Numbered from the stretch's first letter, positions 42,620 through 54,390 are shown. The stretch is DNA of 64,000 nucleotides from Cotesia glomerata (GCF_020080835.1 NC_058163.1:11759113-11823112), one strand, 5' to 3'. The notes: generated by a model not told the origin, from the sequence alone. Made by a program: numbers and translations.

Positions 42620-43519
42620 TTATGGATTACTCACTTGACGACTCAAATAATTTACCGGGAAACTAATATCTGGTCTTGATATTGTAGATAAATACAATAG
42701 ACTTCCAATTGCTTCTCGATACGACATGTCTTTCAATGGCTTGTCATTTCTCTTATCTTCTGTCAACATTCCAGGTTCAATAGGCGTAGCAACCGGGTAA
42801 GATTTCTCAAAACCAAATTTCAATAATATTTTCTTAGTATATTTTTCTTGAGTTACTAAAATTCCATTTTTTCTTAAATGAATTTCCATTCCAAGATAAA
42901 ATAGTTTTCCATCTTTTGCTTCCGTAAATTTCATTTTAAATTTTTCATTTAGTTTGACCAATACTTGATTTATTGTTTCAGCATCCTCTCCAACTATCAT
43001 ACCATCATCTACAAATATTCCAATAATAATTCCAATCTCATGATTATAAAATATACAAGGATCATCATCAGTATCATCAAAACCCATTTCTTTTGAAGAT
43101 TTAGTAAATATTGTATTCCATTCTTTTGATGCTTGTTTTAAACCGTAAAGACTTCTTTTTAAGAGACAAACTTTTCCTGAATTATCATCGAAACCTTCAG
43201 GCTGCATCATAAATATTTTCTCAGATAATTTTTCATTTAAAAACCCTGTATTTATGTCAAAAATACAAATTTTTAATCCTTTACTTGCTACATGACATAA
43301 TAATATGCGAATGCTTGCATGTCTTGCTACTGGAGCAAATGTTTCAGTATAATCAATTCCTCGTATCTGGTCAAAACCTCTTGCTACAATTCTTGCTCTT
43401 AGTCTTCCATCAACCTTCTCTCGTAATACCCACTTGCATGTCAATGGCTTCTTTCCTTCTGGTAAATCTACTAATTCCCACACATCCATAAATTTTAATG
43501 CATCAATTTCTTCTTGCAT
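42620..43519 (-). pseudogene. Copia-like reverse transcriptase region of pol
   Basis: The frame shows WELVDLPEGKKPLTCKWV, the DYTETFAPVARHASIR motif, DINTGFLNEKL (usually DVxxAFLNG), LYGLKQASKEWN and the catalytic GIFVDDGMIVG. These are hallmarks of copia RT. It is in frame with integrase upstream; a TAG near 43530 (after DSI) interrupts. Confidence 0.9.
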
Positions 43520-43528
43520 TGCTTTTCG

Positions 43529-45056
43529 CTATATTGAATCATTAAATGCATCTTTTACTGAAATATCGTCAATTTCTCCGATCATTGCGTAATCATTATA
43601 TTTAATTGGTAAATTTATATTTCTTCGGTTTCGTAGATTGTATCTTGTAGTCTGGACTGGTTCTGAATCATTGCTTTCACAACTTCTATAAGACTCCTCC
43701 TGACCTTCTTCATCATCAATATCAGACTCTAAATTTTCTTCTTTATCAATTTTGACATTCAATTCAGCATTATCAATCATTTTACAATTAATTTTCATAC
43801 AACTTTCTTCAGAAGTAATTTTTTCATTAAAAATAACATTGCATGACACTTCAACACACCTTTCATTTTGTAAATAAATTCTGTAACCATGTTCTTCTAA
43901 ATCATAACCAACAAAAATACCTTTCTTACTCCTTTTATCAAGCTTCTGACGTTGATGATCTGGTATTAACATATAACATTCACATCCAACACTTTTTATT
44001 GTTTTTAAATTTACTCGACGACCAAACCACAAATCAGCAGGTGATTTATCAATAACATTACTCGTTCCAGTCTGATTAATAGTGAATACTGAATAATTTA
44101 AAGCTTCAGCCCACAATGCTGGATCAAGATTCTTTGCGTAAATTTCTGACCTCGCTGCTTCCACTATCGTTCGCATTTCACGTTCAATTCTTCCATTCTG
44201 TTGAGGTGTATAAGTTGTTGACCTTTCATTTAATATTCCCAATTTCTCAAAAATATTTTTACTTCTAATATTTTTAATTTCAGTTCCATTATCTGACATT
44301 AAAACTTTTATCTGTTTTTCAAATTGATTCTCCACCAAGTTTAGAAATATTTCTAATTTTTCGATTGCTTCAGACTTCTTCTTTAGAAAATAAATTGTTC
44401 TAAATTTACTAAAATCGTCTTTAAATAATAAAAAATATTTCGCACCACCAAGAAACAAAACATACATTTCTCCTAGATCAACATGAACTTTGTCAAGAAA
44501 ATTTTTAGCAATCTTATCATTTCTTGGATGTGATATTTTATGTTGCTTTCCATATACACATCCTTGACAAACATCTTTCCAGTCATCAATATATTTGATA
44601 TTATTTTTCAATAAAATATCCTTAACATGTCTAATATTTTGATGTGCTAACCTTTCATGCCAAAGTTTCAATCCTACAACTGTCAAACTGTACTCTTCCT
44701 TTTGACGAAAAATCATTTTAAACAAACCTCCGATTCTTTCAGCCATTAAAACAATTTTGTCACCTTCCATTATCATAGAATTTTCTACTGTAGCTTGCTG
44801 TGTATATCCTTTGTCAAGAACAGTTGTAACAGAAAATAAATTAAACTTCAGATCAGGAACATATAGTACATCACGCAACACAATAGGATATCATTTTTCA
44901 TTATCATATGCATTTAATTCAATATCACCAAATGCAATACCTTTTAATTTCGTTGAATCTCCAATTTCTACCAAAATTGGACTATCTAATGAACGTACAT
45001 TTGTTAACCATTTTAAATTTCTAGTTAAATGATGAGTAGCACCACTGTCTTGTATC
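43529..45056 (-). pseudogene. Copia-like protease end and integrase region of pol
   Basis: 45056-44890 encodes the protease core WIQDSGATHHLTRN in the pol frame. A TGA after DNEK (near 44888) interrupts. 44881-43529 then has LRDVLYVPDLKFNLFSV, the GAG-pre-integrase WHERLAHQNI, C...C zinc residues and the integrase core (DLGEMY, LMSDNGTEI, YTPQQNGRIERE). The C-terminal RYNLRNR boundary follows. Integrase catalytic D, D and E look present. Confidence 0.88.
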
Positions 45057-46026
45057 CACACATGTTACAATTGCTTGGTGATTCTTCAAAATACATGGAT
45101 GATAAAGCAACTGATACAAAAGATTTAACTTTATCATTTTTCTCAGTCATATTGATTTGTTTCTTGTCCGGACATTCATTTGCAAAATGACCCTTTTTAT
45201 GACAAATATTACAACCACACGTCTTCTTGCAGTATTCAACATATTCAGCACAAGCTATATTTGTACAGTCACGTTTAATATGACCAATTCCTCCACATTT
45301 AAAACATTTAATTTTTCCAGATTTAAACTGACCATTACTTGCATTTTCAACTTTCTTTTGTGATTTCGTTTGATTTTTATTTTCTTTCTTAAATTTATTA
45401 AATTTACCGACAAGTGCATTTTCAATAACATCTGACTCACGACTTTGAAGTCGAATTTCTTCTTGTTGAAGACGATCACGTAAGTTTTGTAATGATTTAT
45501 CTGCTTCAGACACTAATTCCCATGCTGCATGAAAGTGATCGAACTTTGATGGAAGAGAATTCAATATTCTTGACATTATCCAACTGTCTTTAACCTCTTC
45601 ACCATTTGACCGTAAATCTTGAGCTAATCCATCGATTAATAAATAATTTTCAGCAACAGATTTCGATTCATCATATTTATAACTGAAAAATTGTTGTAAC
45701 ATTGCTGTAGATTTCTGACTTTTCTTACCATACAATCCTTCTAATCTTGTTATCATTTCATTTGCTGAATTACAAGTTGAAATTTTTAAAGCAATCTTTT
45801 CGTCAACATTTAATCCAATGATTGTCTGAGCCTCAATGTCCTTCTTGACCCATGCTCCATAACCAACACTGGTTTCATCTGGTTTCAAAATAGTACCAGA
45901 AACATATCCTGAAAATTCTTTCATTCTTAATAACAAATCCAACTTAAATTTCCATGAAACATAGTTAGTCTTTCCATTACTGTCATTATATTCAATCAGC
46001 TTGTCCAAATTCAATTTCGCATCCAT
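45025..46026 (-). pseudogene. Copia-like gag
   Basis: The ATG at 46026 lies about 105 nt inside the 5' LTR. The frame has NYVSWKFKL, an LNSLPSKFDHF motif of the UBN2-type Gag, and two zinc knuckles (CFKCGGIGHIKRDC and CNICHKKGHFANEC). It leaves the protease frame by a shift near 45060, so the last 12 residues are out of frame. Confidence 0.88.
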
Positions 46027-46130
46027 TTTTAGTACAATTGGTGTATTTTATTTTAAGGTTAACTTTACTTTATTTTCAGACTTAACATAATTAGATAATT
46101 AATTTTAATTACTTTCGGGGTCCCATAACC

Positions 46131-46404
46131 TGTTGTAGCAATAAATATTTAGTAATTATTTAAATTAATTATTTATTGAAACTTTTCTGACAATAATATT
46201 AAAACCAATTGTACATCTGACTTAATTAATAAATTATTTTTAATTAATAATTATTTAATTTATAATTTTCATTACAATCACATGTTTTGTTTTATGAACA
46301 ACTGTTATTTTTTTTTTGTTTTCATAAAATAACTAAACAAAACATAAAAAAAACATCAAGTCTAGTAACTTTTAAAATTGCTTACTAGATGTCGTTACCC
46401 AACA
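46131..46404 (-). repeat. 5' LTR of the copia-like element
   Basis: 274 bp, matching 41787-42064 with roughly ten substitutions and a few indels. Confidence 0.9.
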
Positions 46405-47066
46405 CAAACTGATTTCTAATTATGATATGTTGCAGAAAAATGTCAAGGATTTAGAGGTCAGGGTTTCTAAAATTGAGGAAGCTCAACCTGATGGTGGTAA
46501 TAATCTTTTGGAAGAAACTAGAGCTATTGCGAAAAATATTGCTGATGGTGATTTGGAGGCTAGAATGCTGCAGATGGAATCACGTTCACTTGCGGATGAG
46601 TTAACGATTAATGGTCTTCCTGAATTAGATGGATAAAAGCTTCCCGACGTCGTTGTACAATTAACGCAGGCTTTGAAAGTACCAGTTACTGAAAATGAGA
46701 TTGTCAGCGCGGAACATTTGGGTAGAAAGAGTAACAGGAGCCATCGCAGTGTTTGCGTCAAGTTCAATAGCTTGAAGCATGTTGATGAATGCATTAAAAG
46801 TATTAAAAAAAAACAAAGTAAAAGTTAGTACTTTGATGCCTGGCGTTCAGGTCCAGGATGCGGATGCTACTATATATCTTGATCGTAGGCATCCGTCATC
46901 TCTGTATAAGCTCCGGCTCGAGGTCCGTAAAAAGTACGCGACAATTCATCCTAAAAACATTTGGATTTCGAATACTTCAGTAAATGTCAGGTATGCGGAT
47001 GATGAACCACCTGTTAAGTTGAGACCTACAGTGGGAATAGGCCCACTGCAGGATTTAATTCAATAA
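46405..47066 (+). pseudogene. LINE-2 ORF1, 3' part
   Basis: After the duplicated CAAAC the ORF1 frame resumes with LISNYDMLQKNVKDLEVRV, a coiled coil. A TAA at about 46634 (after PELDG) and a shift in an A9 run near 46805 break it. The tail IYLDRRHPSSLYKLRLEVRK and IWISNTSVNVRY resembles the C-terminal domain of LINE ORF1 proteins. It stops at 47066, 27 nt before ORF2. Confidence 0.75.
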
Positions 47067-47093
47067 CAAATCACTGCTCCCTCACTATCTTCA

Positions 47094-48654
47094 ATGTCCA
47101 TCGTCTCATCGCAGAGTCTCTCAACTCGATTAAGTAATTTAAAAGTTTGTCATGTAAACGCTCAATCGCTCAGAAATGAGTGTCATTTTGAAATTTTTAA
47201 AGAATATTTTAGAGATCATAATTATGACATAATTGCTGTTTCGGAAACGTGGTTGAATCGGTTAATACCTGATAACATGGTGTCTCTCCCACATCACACT
47301 CTTTATCACCATGATCGCCATCTTCGTAGTGGAGGTGGGGTAGCTCTTTATGTGCGAAATAATATTAAAGCTAAATATGTTGCATTTTCAGTAAACTCAA
47401 AAGACAAACATCCGGAGTACTTATTCGTTGAAATATTGAGTTCATCAAAGCAAAAGATACTAGTTGGTGTGGTCTATAAACCACCCAACATAGGATATTT
47501 AGATGATTTAGAGGAGGAGATGGAAAACACAATGGTGCCATTTAATAACATTATTATTGTTGGAGATTTAAACTCAGACTTAAGTAAAAAGAATTTTTAT
47601 GGTGATCAACTGCGGAAGTTTTGTGATTGTTTAGACTTGCATATTGTTGAGTATGCTCCTACTCATCACTTACAAAACTCAGATTCTTGGATTGATGTTT
47701 GCATTATGGATGATCTGTCCAAGGTGTTGGCGTCAGAACAATCTTCAGAGCCATTTATTTCTGATAATGACTTAATTTCTGTGACTTATAATTACAAAGT
47801 TGAATTACAACAGCTTTACATTCAGAAATTGGAATGCTATTGATGATGATAAGCTGCGAGAATTGTGTGAAGATATTGATTATGAAGCTCTGAAGGAGCT
47901 GGGCTCAGTTGATGAAATGAACACTTGTTTACATGCACACCTTGAACGTATTATAAATGCTATTGCGCCTGAAAAATTGGTTGTTCCGCGTCGACCACCG
48001 GCTCCATGGTTCACTGATGATATTAGAAGTCTCCAATGTCGGAGAAATAAGCTTTATCGCATCTACAGAAGGACGGATTATGCTTATAAAGAGTACTCTA
48101 ACGTCAGGCGATTAGTTAAAAAACGTATTACTGAAGCAAAGAAAAAATACTTTGACAATCAATTAATTAATGCAAAAAACTCGAGGGATCTTTGGAATGA
48201 TCTAAGAAGATTAGGCATTGTTAAACAGAAGAAATCACAAACTATTATAAAAGTTGACTTGAATGAATTAAATGAATTCTTTGCACGTGCGTCGGGTAAT
48301 GTCATAGATTCAGATGTTGACACGTCAGACATATTGTTGGTTGATAATAATGGCGATGAATTCACTTTCACAGAATTGAACACAGTAACAGTTAGAAAAT
48401 CAATTATGAGATTGACGTCAAATTCATGTGGCTCGGATGGCTTTTCTATCAAGTCATATAAATGTGTGCTGCCTTTTTTTCAGCAAGCAATTACAGACCT
48501 CTTCAACGCGTCATTAACTACAGGAGTCTTTCCGGAGAATTGGAAGCTATCATATGTGATTCCTATTCCAAAAAAGGCTTATCCAGTAAACTGTGAAGAT
48601 TATAGGCCTATATCTTTATTTATATCTATATTTTTTCTTGTAGAATTATTATGA
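47094..48654 (+). pseudogene. LINE-2 ORF2: endonuclease and start of reverse transcriptase
   Basis: The ATG at 47094 opens an AP-endonuclease: CHVNAQSLRN, AVSETWL (catalytic Glu), VVYKPPN, IVGDLNSD, and SDNDLISV in place of the usual SDH. The His is therefore altered. A shift near 47800-47815 moves the frame to FTFRNWNAIDDDKL. It continues to the linker KPAPWFTDDI-like segment and FPENWKLSYVIPIPKK with EDYRPISL near 48610. The frame then falls into 3' UTR sequence, so nearly all of RT is deleted. Confidence 0.85.
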
Positions 48655-49080
48655 CTTTAAATTAAGTTATTTGTTTGTATTAAATAATCTATTTGGATTT
48701 TATAACATTTGAAATTAAATCTAATTGTAAATCTTTAATTAGTTAAGTAATCTTGTAACCTATGTAAACCAATGTAATTTAAATATTGATGGCTTTGAGG
48801 GAGCTTAGATTCCAGAGCCAAATAAATTTTTTATCTATCCATCTAACTATACTGAATTCTATTACAGCTCATAATTATCTTTTATATTTTTAAATATTAA
48901 AAACGTTAATTTATTTAGTGATTTGAATTATCGTGTATTCCAGCTATCGAGTTACAAAAAATGTCAAGAGAAAATTGCTATTCTTGCTTTTGATTATAAA
49001 TAAATATTTGTTTACTGTTAAAAAATATTTATTAACATTTAATAAATCACATTTAATAAATAGTTTATTAACTGGTAATA
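48655..49080. other. LINE-2 3' UTR, then AT-rich spacer
   Basis: 48655-48840 is LINE-2 3' UTR with a GGCTTTGAGG...CCAGAGCC inverted pair before its end. 48841-49080 has TTTAATAAATA-type words and nothing else recognised. Confidence 0.5.
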
Positions 49081-49082
49081 TA

Positions 49083-50012
49083 CAGGGTGTCCCAAAAGTC
49101 ACGGACGCCATTGTAGCATCTGATGAAAAAAATAATTCTGAGACGAAAAGTCCTTAGCCATTTTTCAATTAACCGCATAGATAATTAACCCTTCAGCACT
49201 CTCGCAAAACGATTTACTATCATTACTCGCGCGATGAGAAAAACTCTCACGCCTTATGTGGAAGCGCACGCATGCTTATAGTCCCTTTAATTTAAAAAAT
49301 CTTAAATAAAATAAATTTCTTAAAACCAAAAAAAAATTGACTTATTTAAAAATAATATTTAATAATAATACATCCAAAAACAAATGCACTCTTACGGGAA
49401 CCTCCAAACTGTACCGATCATACCCGATTTTTTAAATTCTGACCCCCCTACTTTACTATTGCGATGAGAAAATATCTCACAGAGTTAATAAAATTTATTT
49501 TATTTTTTTATAGTATAGAACAATTAAAATAATAATATTGCAATCTGAAATAATATTAATTTTTTGACAGATAGAAAAAAAATCACATAGTCATTCCATT
49601 TGAAATTTGAAAGAAAATTTGAGTTATTGATGAGCGTGAGAGAAAATCTCACAGCGAGAGTGCTGAAGGGTTAATTATTAATTAAAAATAACGTCTCTTT
49701 ATTTGTTAGAGAGAGAGCGCCAGTGTCCAGTAAAGTATGTGCGAAACAAAGACACAACTAACTGTATGACTAACTAGTTTCTATAGCCAACGTAGTCACA
49801 CATATTTACTTACACATTCACACGTGCAAGCGTCTTCGTTGGAACACACTTGACTTGACACTAGTGCTCTCTCTCTAACGCATAAAAGGACGTTATGTTA
49901 ATTAATAATTAATTATCTATGCGTCTGATTAAAAAATGGCTAAGGACGTCGTCTCAGAATTATTTTGTTTATCAGATGCTACAATGGCGTCCGTTACTTC
50001 TGGGACACTCTG
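49083..50012. mobile_element. Tc1/mariner-type foldback with CAGGGTGTCCCA ends and TA duplication
   Basis: The ends CAGGGTGTCCCAAAAGTCAC and its inverse are followed by GGACGCCATTGTAGCATCTG, mirrored at 49965-49995. TA flanks both sides (49081-49082, 50013-50014). It carries a nested piggyBac-type MITE and no transposase. Confidence 0.8.
49189..49670. mobile_element. piggyBac-type MITE (TTAA flanks), nested
   Basis: The ends are CCCTTCAGCACTCTCGC and GCGAGAGTGCTGAAGGG, flanked by TTAA at 49185-49188 and 49671-49674. Internal GATGAGAAAA.ATCTCAC words recur. It is 482 bp and codes for nothing. Confidence 0.8.
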
Positions 50013-50087
50013 TATATTAATTAAATTCCATGATGTTACAAAATCACTTATTAACAGTTAATAAAGCTCATTAAATATAAACGAATC

Positions 50088-50170
<83 letters not shown>
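50013..50170. repeat. Spacer and (TA)n microsatellite
   Basis: 50092-50168 is a TA run; the rest is AT-rich with no gene. Confidence 0.8.
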
Positions 50171-50172
<2 letters not shown>

Positions 50173-51862
50173 GTGGTCCAAAAAAAACATTTTTATTTTT
50201 TTTTTCAAGTGCTGCTGTCTCAAAAACTTCTCTAAGGTATAAAAAAAATTCTCTCCAAAGCGCAGCTTGATATCTCAATTCTTCATGAAGCTCAATGAAT
50301 TTTTATTTTCCCATTTAAATAACACGTAAAAAAATTTTATTTACGTTTTCATCCGGTAAATCTAACAAAAAAATTTTTTTTTATATTTTTCGTCAACTAT
50401 TCTTGTAGGAAATTTAATTGTCTACAAAAAAGTACTGAGGTAGTTTTTTCGTAATCCTAACCAGTAAAAAGTTATTAAGCTTTAAATACTCGCAATAAAA
50501 GAAAATTTAATCAGATATGATTTTAGAATCCATGTTGTATCACATTTTCTGTTTCAAAGTATTTGATTATATAATTATATAATTTATATAAATTTATATA
50601 AATTTATATTTAAATTATAATTTATATTTTTTTCTTGAAAACATGGTATACAGTCTGATATCGGTAATTCAGTCTGGACCAGTGACAACAAATGACAATT
50701 TAATATATCGGTTTGTTTATTTGAACTACATGTAAAATGCACTGAAGGAGATTACCAGACTTTGTAAATACTCTAACCACTGCTTAAAAAAATTAAACTA
50801 GATAATTTACTTTTATCACTCTCTTGCGGCCTACATGAAGATATATAGTAAATTCAATTTTTTGTTGACAATTAGTCTTTTACCCTAACCTAGCTGCATT
50901 TTAATAATTATGTCTTATAAGTAATATAAACTAAAATAAGAAATAACCAAAAAATTAAATCAGTCTCAAAGATTATATTGGTTGTATGTTTATTAGCAAT
51001 TTCTTTATAATAGTCAAACTTATTTACTTAAATATGTGATGACTCCTGAGATAAGGCAGTTTTACGCACGAACTCTACCTGTTTATTTATCATTTTTTTT
51101 TTTTTTTTTCAATGATTAAATTTAAAAATAAAATAATCAGTTTACGAAGGACTTCTATTTACGTACTCCTGCAAAGTTTCATGATTTTTCATTCGGTCAA
51201 AAAGCGTCCCAACATCATGTTCAAAATTTAAATATTCACCTGTCCCACCTGTCTTACATGTTTTTAAATAAAAAAATTAAATTCAGTATACATTCGGAAG
51301 TACTAGCTTGCTCTTGATTCAGATTTCGTAATGAAATTCAAATTCAATTTTCAAAAATCACTGCTCATAGGAAAAAATATCCAAATTAAAATGAGAAATT
51401 ATTTATAATTCACCGTTAATACTTCACCAAAAGACATGTGTTAATTATATTAGAAACAGTCTAGTTTGATAAATTTTGAAATAAATACATACAGTTACCA
51501 AAAAAGTTTTCGAAAAGTTGCTTTGAAACTAACTTCGTTCAAATTTTCTTTTGTGCGAGTATTTAAAGCTCAATAACTTTTTATTCGTTAATATTACGAA
51601 GAAACTACCTCAGTACTTTTTTGTAACAAATTTCCTACAATAATAATTGATAAAAAATTCAGAAAAAAATTTTTTTCGTAGTTTTTACTGGATAAAAACG
51701 TAAAATTAATTTTTTTACGTGTTATTTAAATAGGAAAATAGAAATTCATTGAGCTTTGTGGGGGATTGAGATATCAAGCTGCGCTTTGAAGGGAATTTTT
51801 TTTATACCTTAGAGAAGCTTTTAAGATGATAGGCAAAAAATTTTTTTTTTTTTGGACCACTC
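50171..51862. mobile_element. Tc1/mariner-type foldback with GAGTGGTCCAAAAAAAA ends
   Basis: TA flanks both ends (50169-50170, 51863-51864). Inverted arms extend about 320 bp, including CTCAATGAATTTTTATTTTCC, the CAAAGCGCAGCTTGATATCTC phrase and CTACAAAAAAGTACTGAGG with their inverses. The central 1 kb is AT-rich without a transposase. Confidence 0.8.
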
Positions 51863-51889
51863 TAATATATATATATAGATATAATGGTA

Positions 51890-52280
51890 ATTTACAGGTA
51901 CACGTAATAATTACCGTAACTTCTATTCTTTCCCGCTTCACAGCATTATTTATATTTATAAAAATGCTTACCGTAAGATGGACGGTGTGGCTTAATGTAT
52001 ATAGAATAAGCAAAAGGAAATTTAGTATAGACCGGATAGCTCAAATGGTAGAGTAGCCGACATGTCTTCGAAAGGTTCTGGGTTCGAATCCCAGTCCGAG
52101 CTATCTAATAATTTTTTCTCGCATATTCTATAAACTCACATTAAGATGATCCTCTCCACATTCCTTTCTCAATCCTTTCCTGCCAATTATCCTATTACGT
52201 GAATGTGGAACGCTTCACGTAATAATTACCGTAAATCCTATTCTTTCCCGCTTCACAGCATTATTTATATTTGTAAAAAA
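51890..52280 (+). repeat. SINE-like unit around a tRNA-like sequence
   Basis: ACGTAATAATTACCGTAA and TCTATTCTTTCCCGCTTCAC occur on both sides (about 51903 and 52216) of the tRNA-like block. The unit seems to be flanked or duplicated by this segment. The downstream part has no gene. Confidence 0.45.
52030..52101 (+). tRNA. tRNA-like sequence, probably a pseudogene or SINE head
   Basis: The 72-nt block has tRNA spacing: D-stem GCTC/GAGT, a perfect T-arm CTGGG-TTCGAAT-CCCAG, A box TAGCTCAAATGG and B box GGTTCGAATCC. A T-run follows at about 52112. The acceptor stem pairs at five of seven positions and the anticodon stem at three of five. U33 is missing from the loop (CATGTCT). These faults argue against function; the formal anticodon would be TGT. 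Confidence 0.45.
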
Positions 52281-52281
52281 A

Positions 52282-52418
52282 AAAAAAATAAACTCACCGT
52301 AACTTTTAAAATTTATTTAAAAAAAAAATAAAAATTAAAAAAATACTTGTAAAATAACAAATGTAAGGATACTACTCTGTAATGTGTAGCTCGTATCCAT
52401 CACGTATTCTATTAGAAT

Positions 52419-52484
<66 letters not shown>

Positions 52485-52842
52485 TATACAATTGTATATA
52501 ATTTCTTTTATCTCAGAGTCTGCTACTCCAATGATTAATAATCTATTAATCTACAGTATTTTGTGGATAAAATAATAGGAACTGTATTAATTAAGTTAAC
52601 TTATAAAAATTGATTATGTATACGATTTGCATCACTTCTAGTTATTTCAAAATCTACTCTACAAGTAAGTCTCTTAGGTAAACAGGTAGCGTGTCAGTCG
52701 AGTGCTATATCAGCAATTTTATGAAAGTGAATTACAAAAAGCTTATCAGAGTGATAGTGTGGATCAATAAATTCCTTTTTTCGATTTAATTTTGATTTTG
52801 ATTATATTGGTATTTATTGAACTTTAGTGTATTGACCACGCC
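52282..52842. other. AT-rich spacer with (TA)n, then possible leader of the small ORF
   Basis: 52425-52482 is (TA)n. 52680-52842 is less biased (CAGTCGAGTGC near 52697) and may be the 5' leader of the ORF at 52870. No clear TATA box. Confidence 0.35.
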
Positions 52843-52869
52843 GTGAATTTTTTGGGGTTATTGCCTACA

Positions 52870-53097
52870 ATGGCTCCCCCGTTAAATAAGAAAAGAAAAG
52901 CAGGTCAGGAACCCGCAGAAAGTGTGAAAGTGGCTAAAGCCATAAAAAATTTATTTAACAGAAGAGGTCGACTCACTACATTTGATATTGATAGAATTTT
53001 TAATGAATCAAATTTAGAAAAAACGACAACGAGGCCTAACATTTCTCGATCAAGATCCTCATCCCAGACGTCAGCAACACCACCCGGGAAAAAATGA
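52870..53097 (+). CDS. Small basic hypothetical protein, truncated by element G2
   Basis: The ATG at 52870 has a good context (ACAATGG). The 75-residue product begins MAPPLNKKRKAGQEP, with a nuclear-localisation-like KKRK. It has a LFNRRGRLTTFDIDRIF helix-rich middle and a Ser/Arg-rich end (SRSRSSSQ). I do not recognise the family; it could be a LINE ORF1 start or a host exon. The last codons and the TGA stop come from the CCCGGGAAAAAATGATCAG terminus of element G2, so the natural C-terminus is lost. Confidence 0.4.
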   Translation: MAPPLNKKRKAGQEPAESVKVAKAIKNLFNRRGRLTTFDIDRIFNESNLEKTTTRPNISRSRSSSQTSATPPGKK

Positions 53098-53245
53098 TCA
53101 GATCTGATCAGACATGAACAGGCATGAGTCTTCAGGTCTGATCAGGTATGAAAAATGACCGGGTCTGATCAGACCTGGCCAGGCATGTTCAGGTCTGATC
53201 AGATCTGTTCATGTCTGACTCGATCAGGTCCATAAAAAAAAAAAA

Positions 53246-53317
53246 AATCGGTGCCGACGGGGATTCGAACCGTACACCTCGCGCTCTTCAGACTGACACT
53301 TTACCTCTTGACCAAAT
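53246..53317 (-). repeat. tRNA-derived Pol III segment in G2
   Basis: The minus strand shows A box TGGTCAAGAGG, B box GGTTCGAATCC, a CCCCGTCGGCACCGA tail and then a T-run. The T-stem 5' half does not pair, so it is a pseudo-tRNA. It is the better copy of 4277-4345. Confidence 0.55.
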
Positions 53318-53500
53318 GATTCATCTTAACTTGAGAGTATCTTTCGAGCTACTTCAAGTAATTCAAATTTTATACATGATTTATCCTTATAGTTAACGGA
53401 GTTCTATACCTAATTTATTAATTATTAATAATTAATCATATATTACAGTGATTTATTCGGAACGGCTATGTATTTTTCGCTCCATTAACATATGGTTCTA

Positions 53501-54390
53501 CACTGAGAGAGAATTTTATTCAATAGTAATAAAACAGTTTATTTGGACTTGAAAAAAATTTAGTTAATATTAATAAAATTATATTTCATATAAATAAAAT
53601 TATATTAGTATTTAATAAAATTTCATAAATATTTAATAAAATTTTCTTAAATACTAATATGTGTTTATTAAAATAACCACGAACGACGCTTTCGTTTGCT
53701 GTCATTAATACGAATATTAAGTCATTAAAAGAAATAATCTCAAAAAAAAAAAAAATTAATATTCATCAATTAATTATAATATATTCAAATATATTTTCAC
53801 AGTAAAGTCTTTTAATAAATAGTATTAAGATTTTTAACAAGACATCCTAACCTAACCTATTTGTTTACTTCATGACGAATCACATGTAGAGATTTTAAAT
53901 AATAAAAATAAATAAATATTCGATTGAATTTATGAAATCATAGTCTTTATTTTTAACAAATGCGCCCTACATTGTCTGGTTTTCTGCTTCTGTTTTCATT
54001 TTATTAAATAATGTCTAACTCTTATCGATTCATTTGTGAAATTTTTAAATTTAAGTGCATAAAAATTAACATCCACTCGGATAACAACAGTTGTAGACTT
54101 TGTATTTCAAAATATAGTTCCGACAAAATTCAATTTTACTTAATTATTTATTCAATTAATTACTGATCAATACTTGTTAGTTAGTTGATTAATGAATTTT
54201 CTTTATATTACATGTAGATAAATATTCATTACATACTAAGAAACATTTATTAGTATTTAATAAAATTTTTATTAGTATTTAAGGAAATTTAATTAATATT
54301 TAATAAATTTTTATTTGGGATTAGCCAAATAAACGTTTTATTAAATAGTAATAAAATTTCATTACTATTAAATAAAATTGTCTCTCAGTG
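53501..54390. mobile_element. Foldback element with CACTGAGAGA...TCTCTCAGTG ends
   Basis: Terminal CACTGAGAGAGAATTTTATT is mirrored at the right. Subterminal AATAGTAATAAAA and TTAATAAAATTT words recur. It is 890 bp without a gene. CACT ends recall CACTA elements; the flanks give no clear duplication. Confidence 0.65.

Larger units (their letters stand above)
41787..46404 (-). mobile_element. Copia-like LTR retrotransposon, degenerate (CAAAC target duplication)
   Basis: LTRs lie at 41787-42064 and 46131-46404, with TG...CA ends and CAAAC on both sides (41782-41786, 46405-46409). Gene order on the minus strand is gag, protease, integrase, RT, RNase H, the Pseudoviridae order. LTR divergence of a few percent with small indels makes it clearly older than the BEL element. 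Coding breaks include three in-frame stops and a gag-protease shift. The PBS region reads GGTTATGGGACCCC, resembling that of Drosophila copia, which is primed internally by tRNA-iMet. The purine tract is AAGGAGGAG. Confidence 0.9.
41171..48840 (+). mobile_element. Non-LTR retrotransposon LINE-2, split by a copia-like element and internally deleted
   Basis: The copy starts where family D breaks off (TATAGTGTGCGCTG) and ends near CCAAATAAATTTTTTATC. Without copia it is about 3.05 kb. ORF1 has a PHD-like Cys/His domain; ORF2 keeps the endonuclease and only the start of RT. The rest of RT is deleted, with YRPISL running directly into the 3' UTR. The CR1-like clade assignment is tentative. Confidence 0.8.

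Noticed and set aside
52030..52101. Functional tRNA-Thr(TGT)
   Set aside because: Poor acceptor and anticodon stems and no U33; kept only as tRNA-like.
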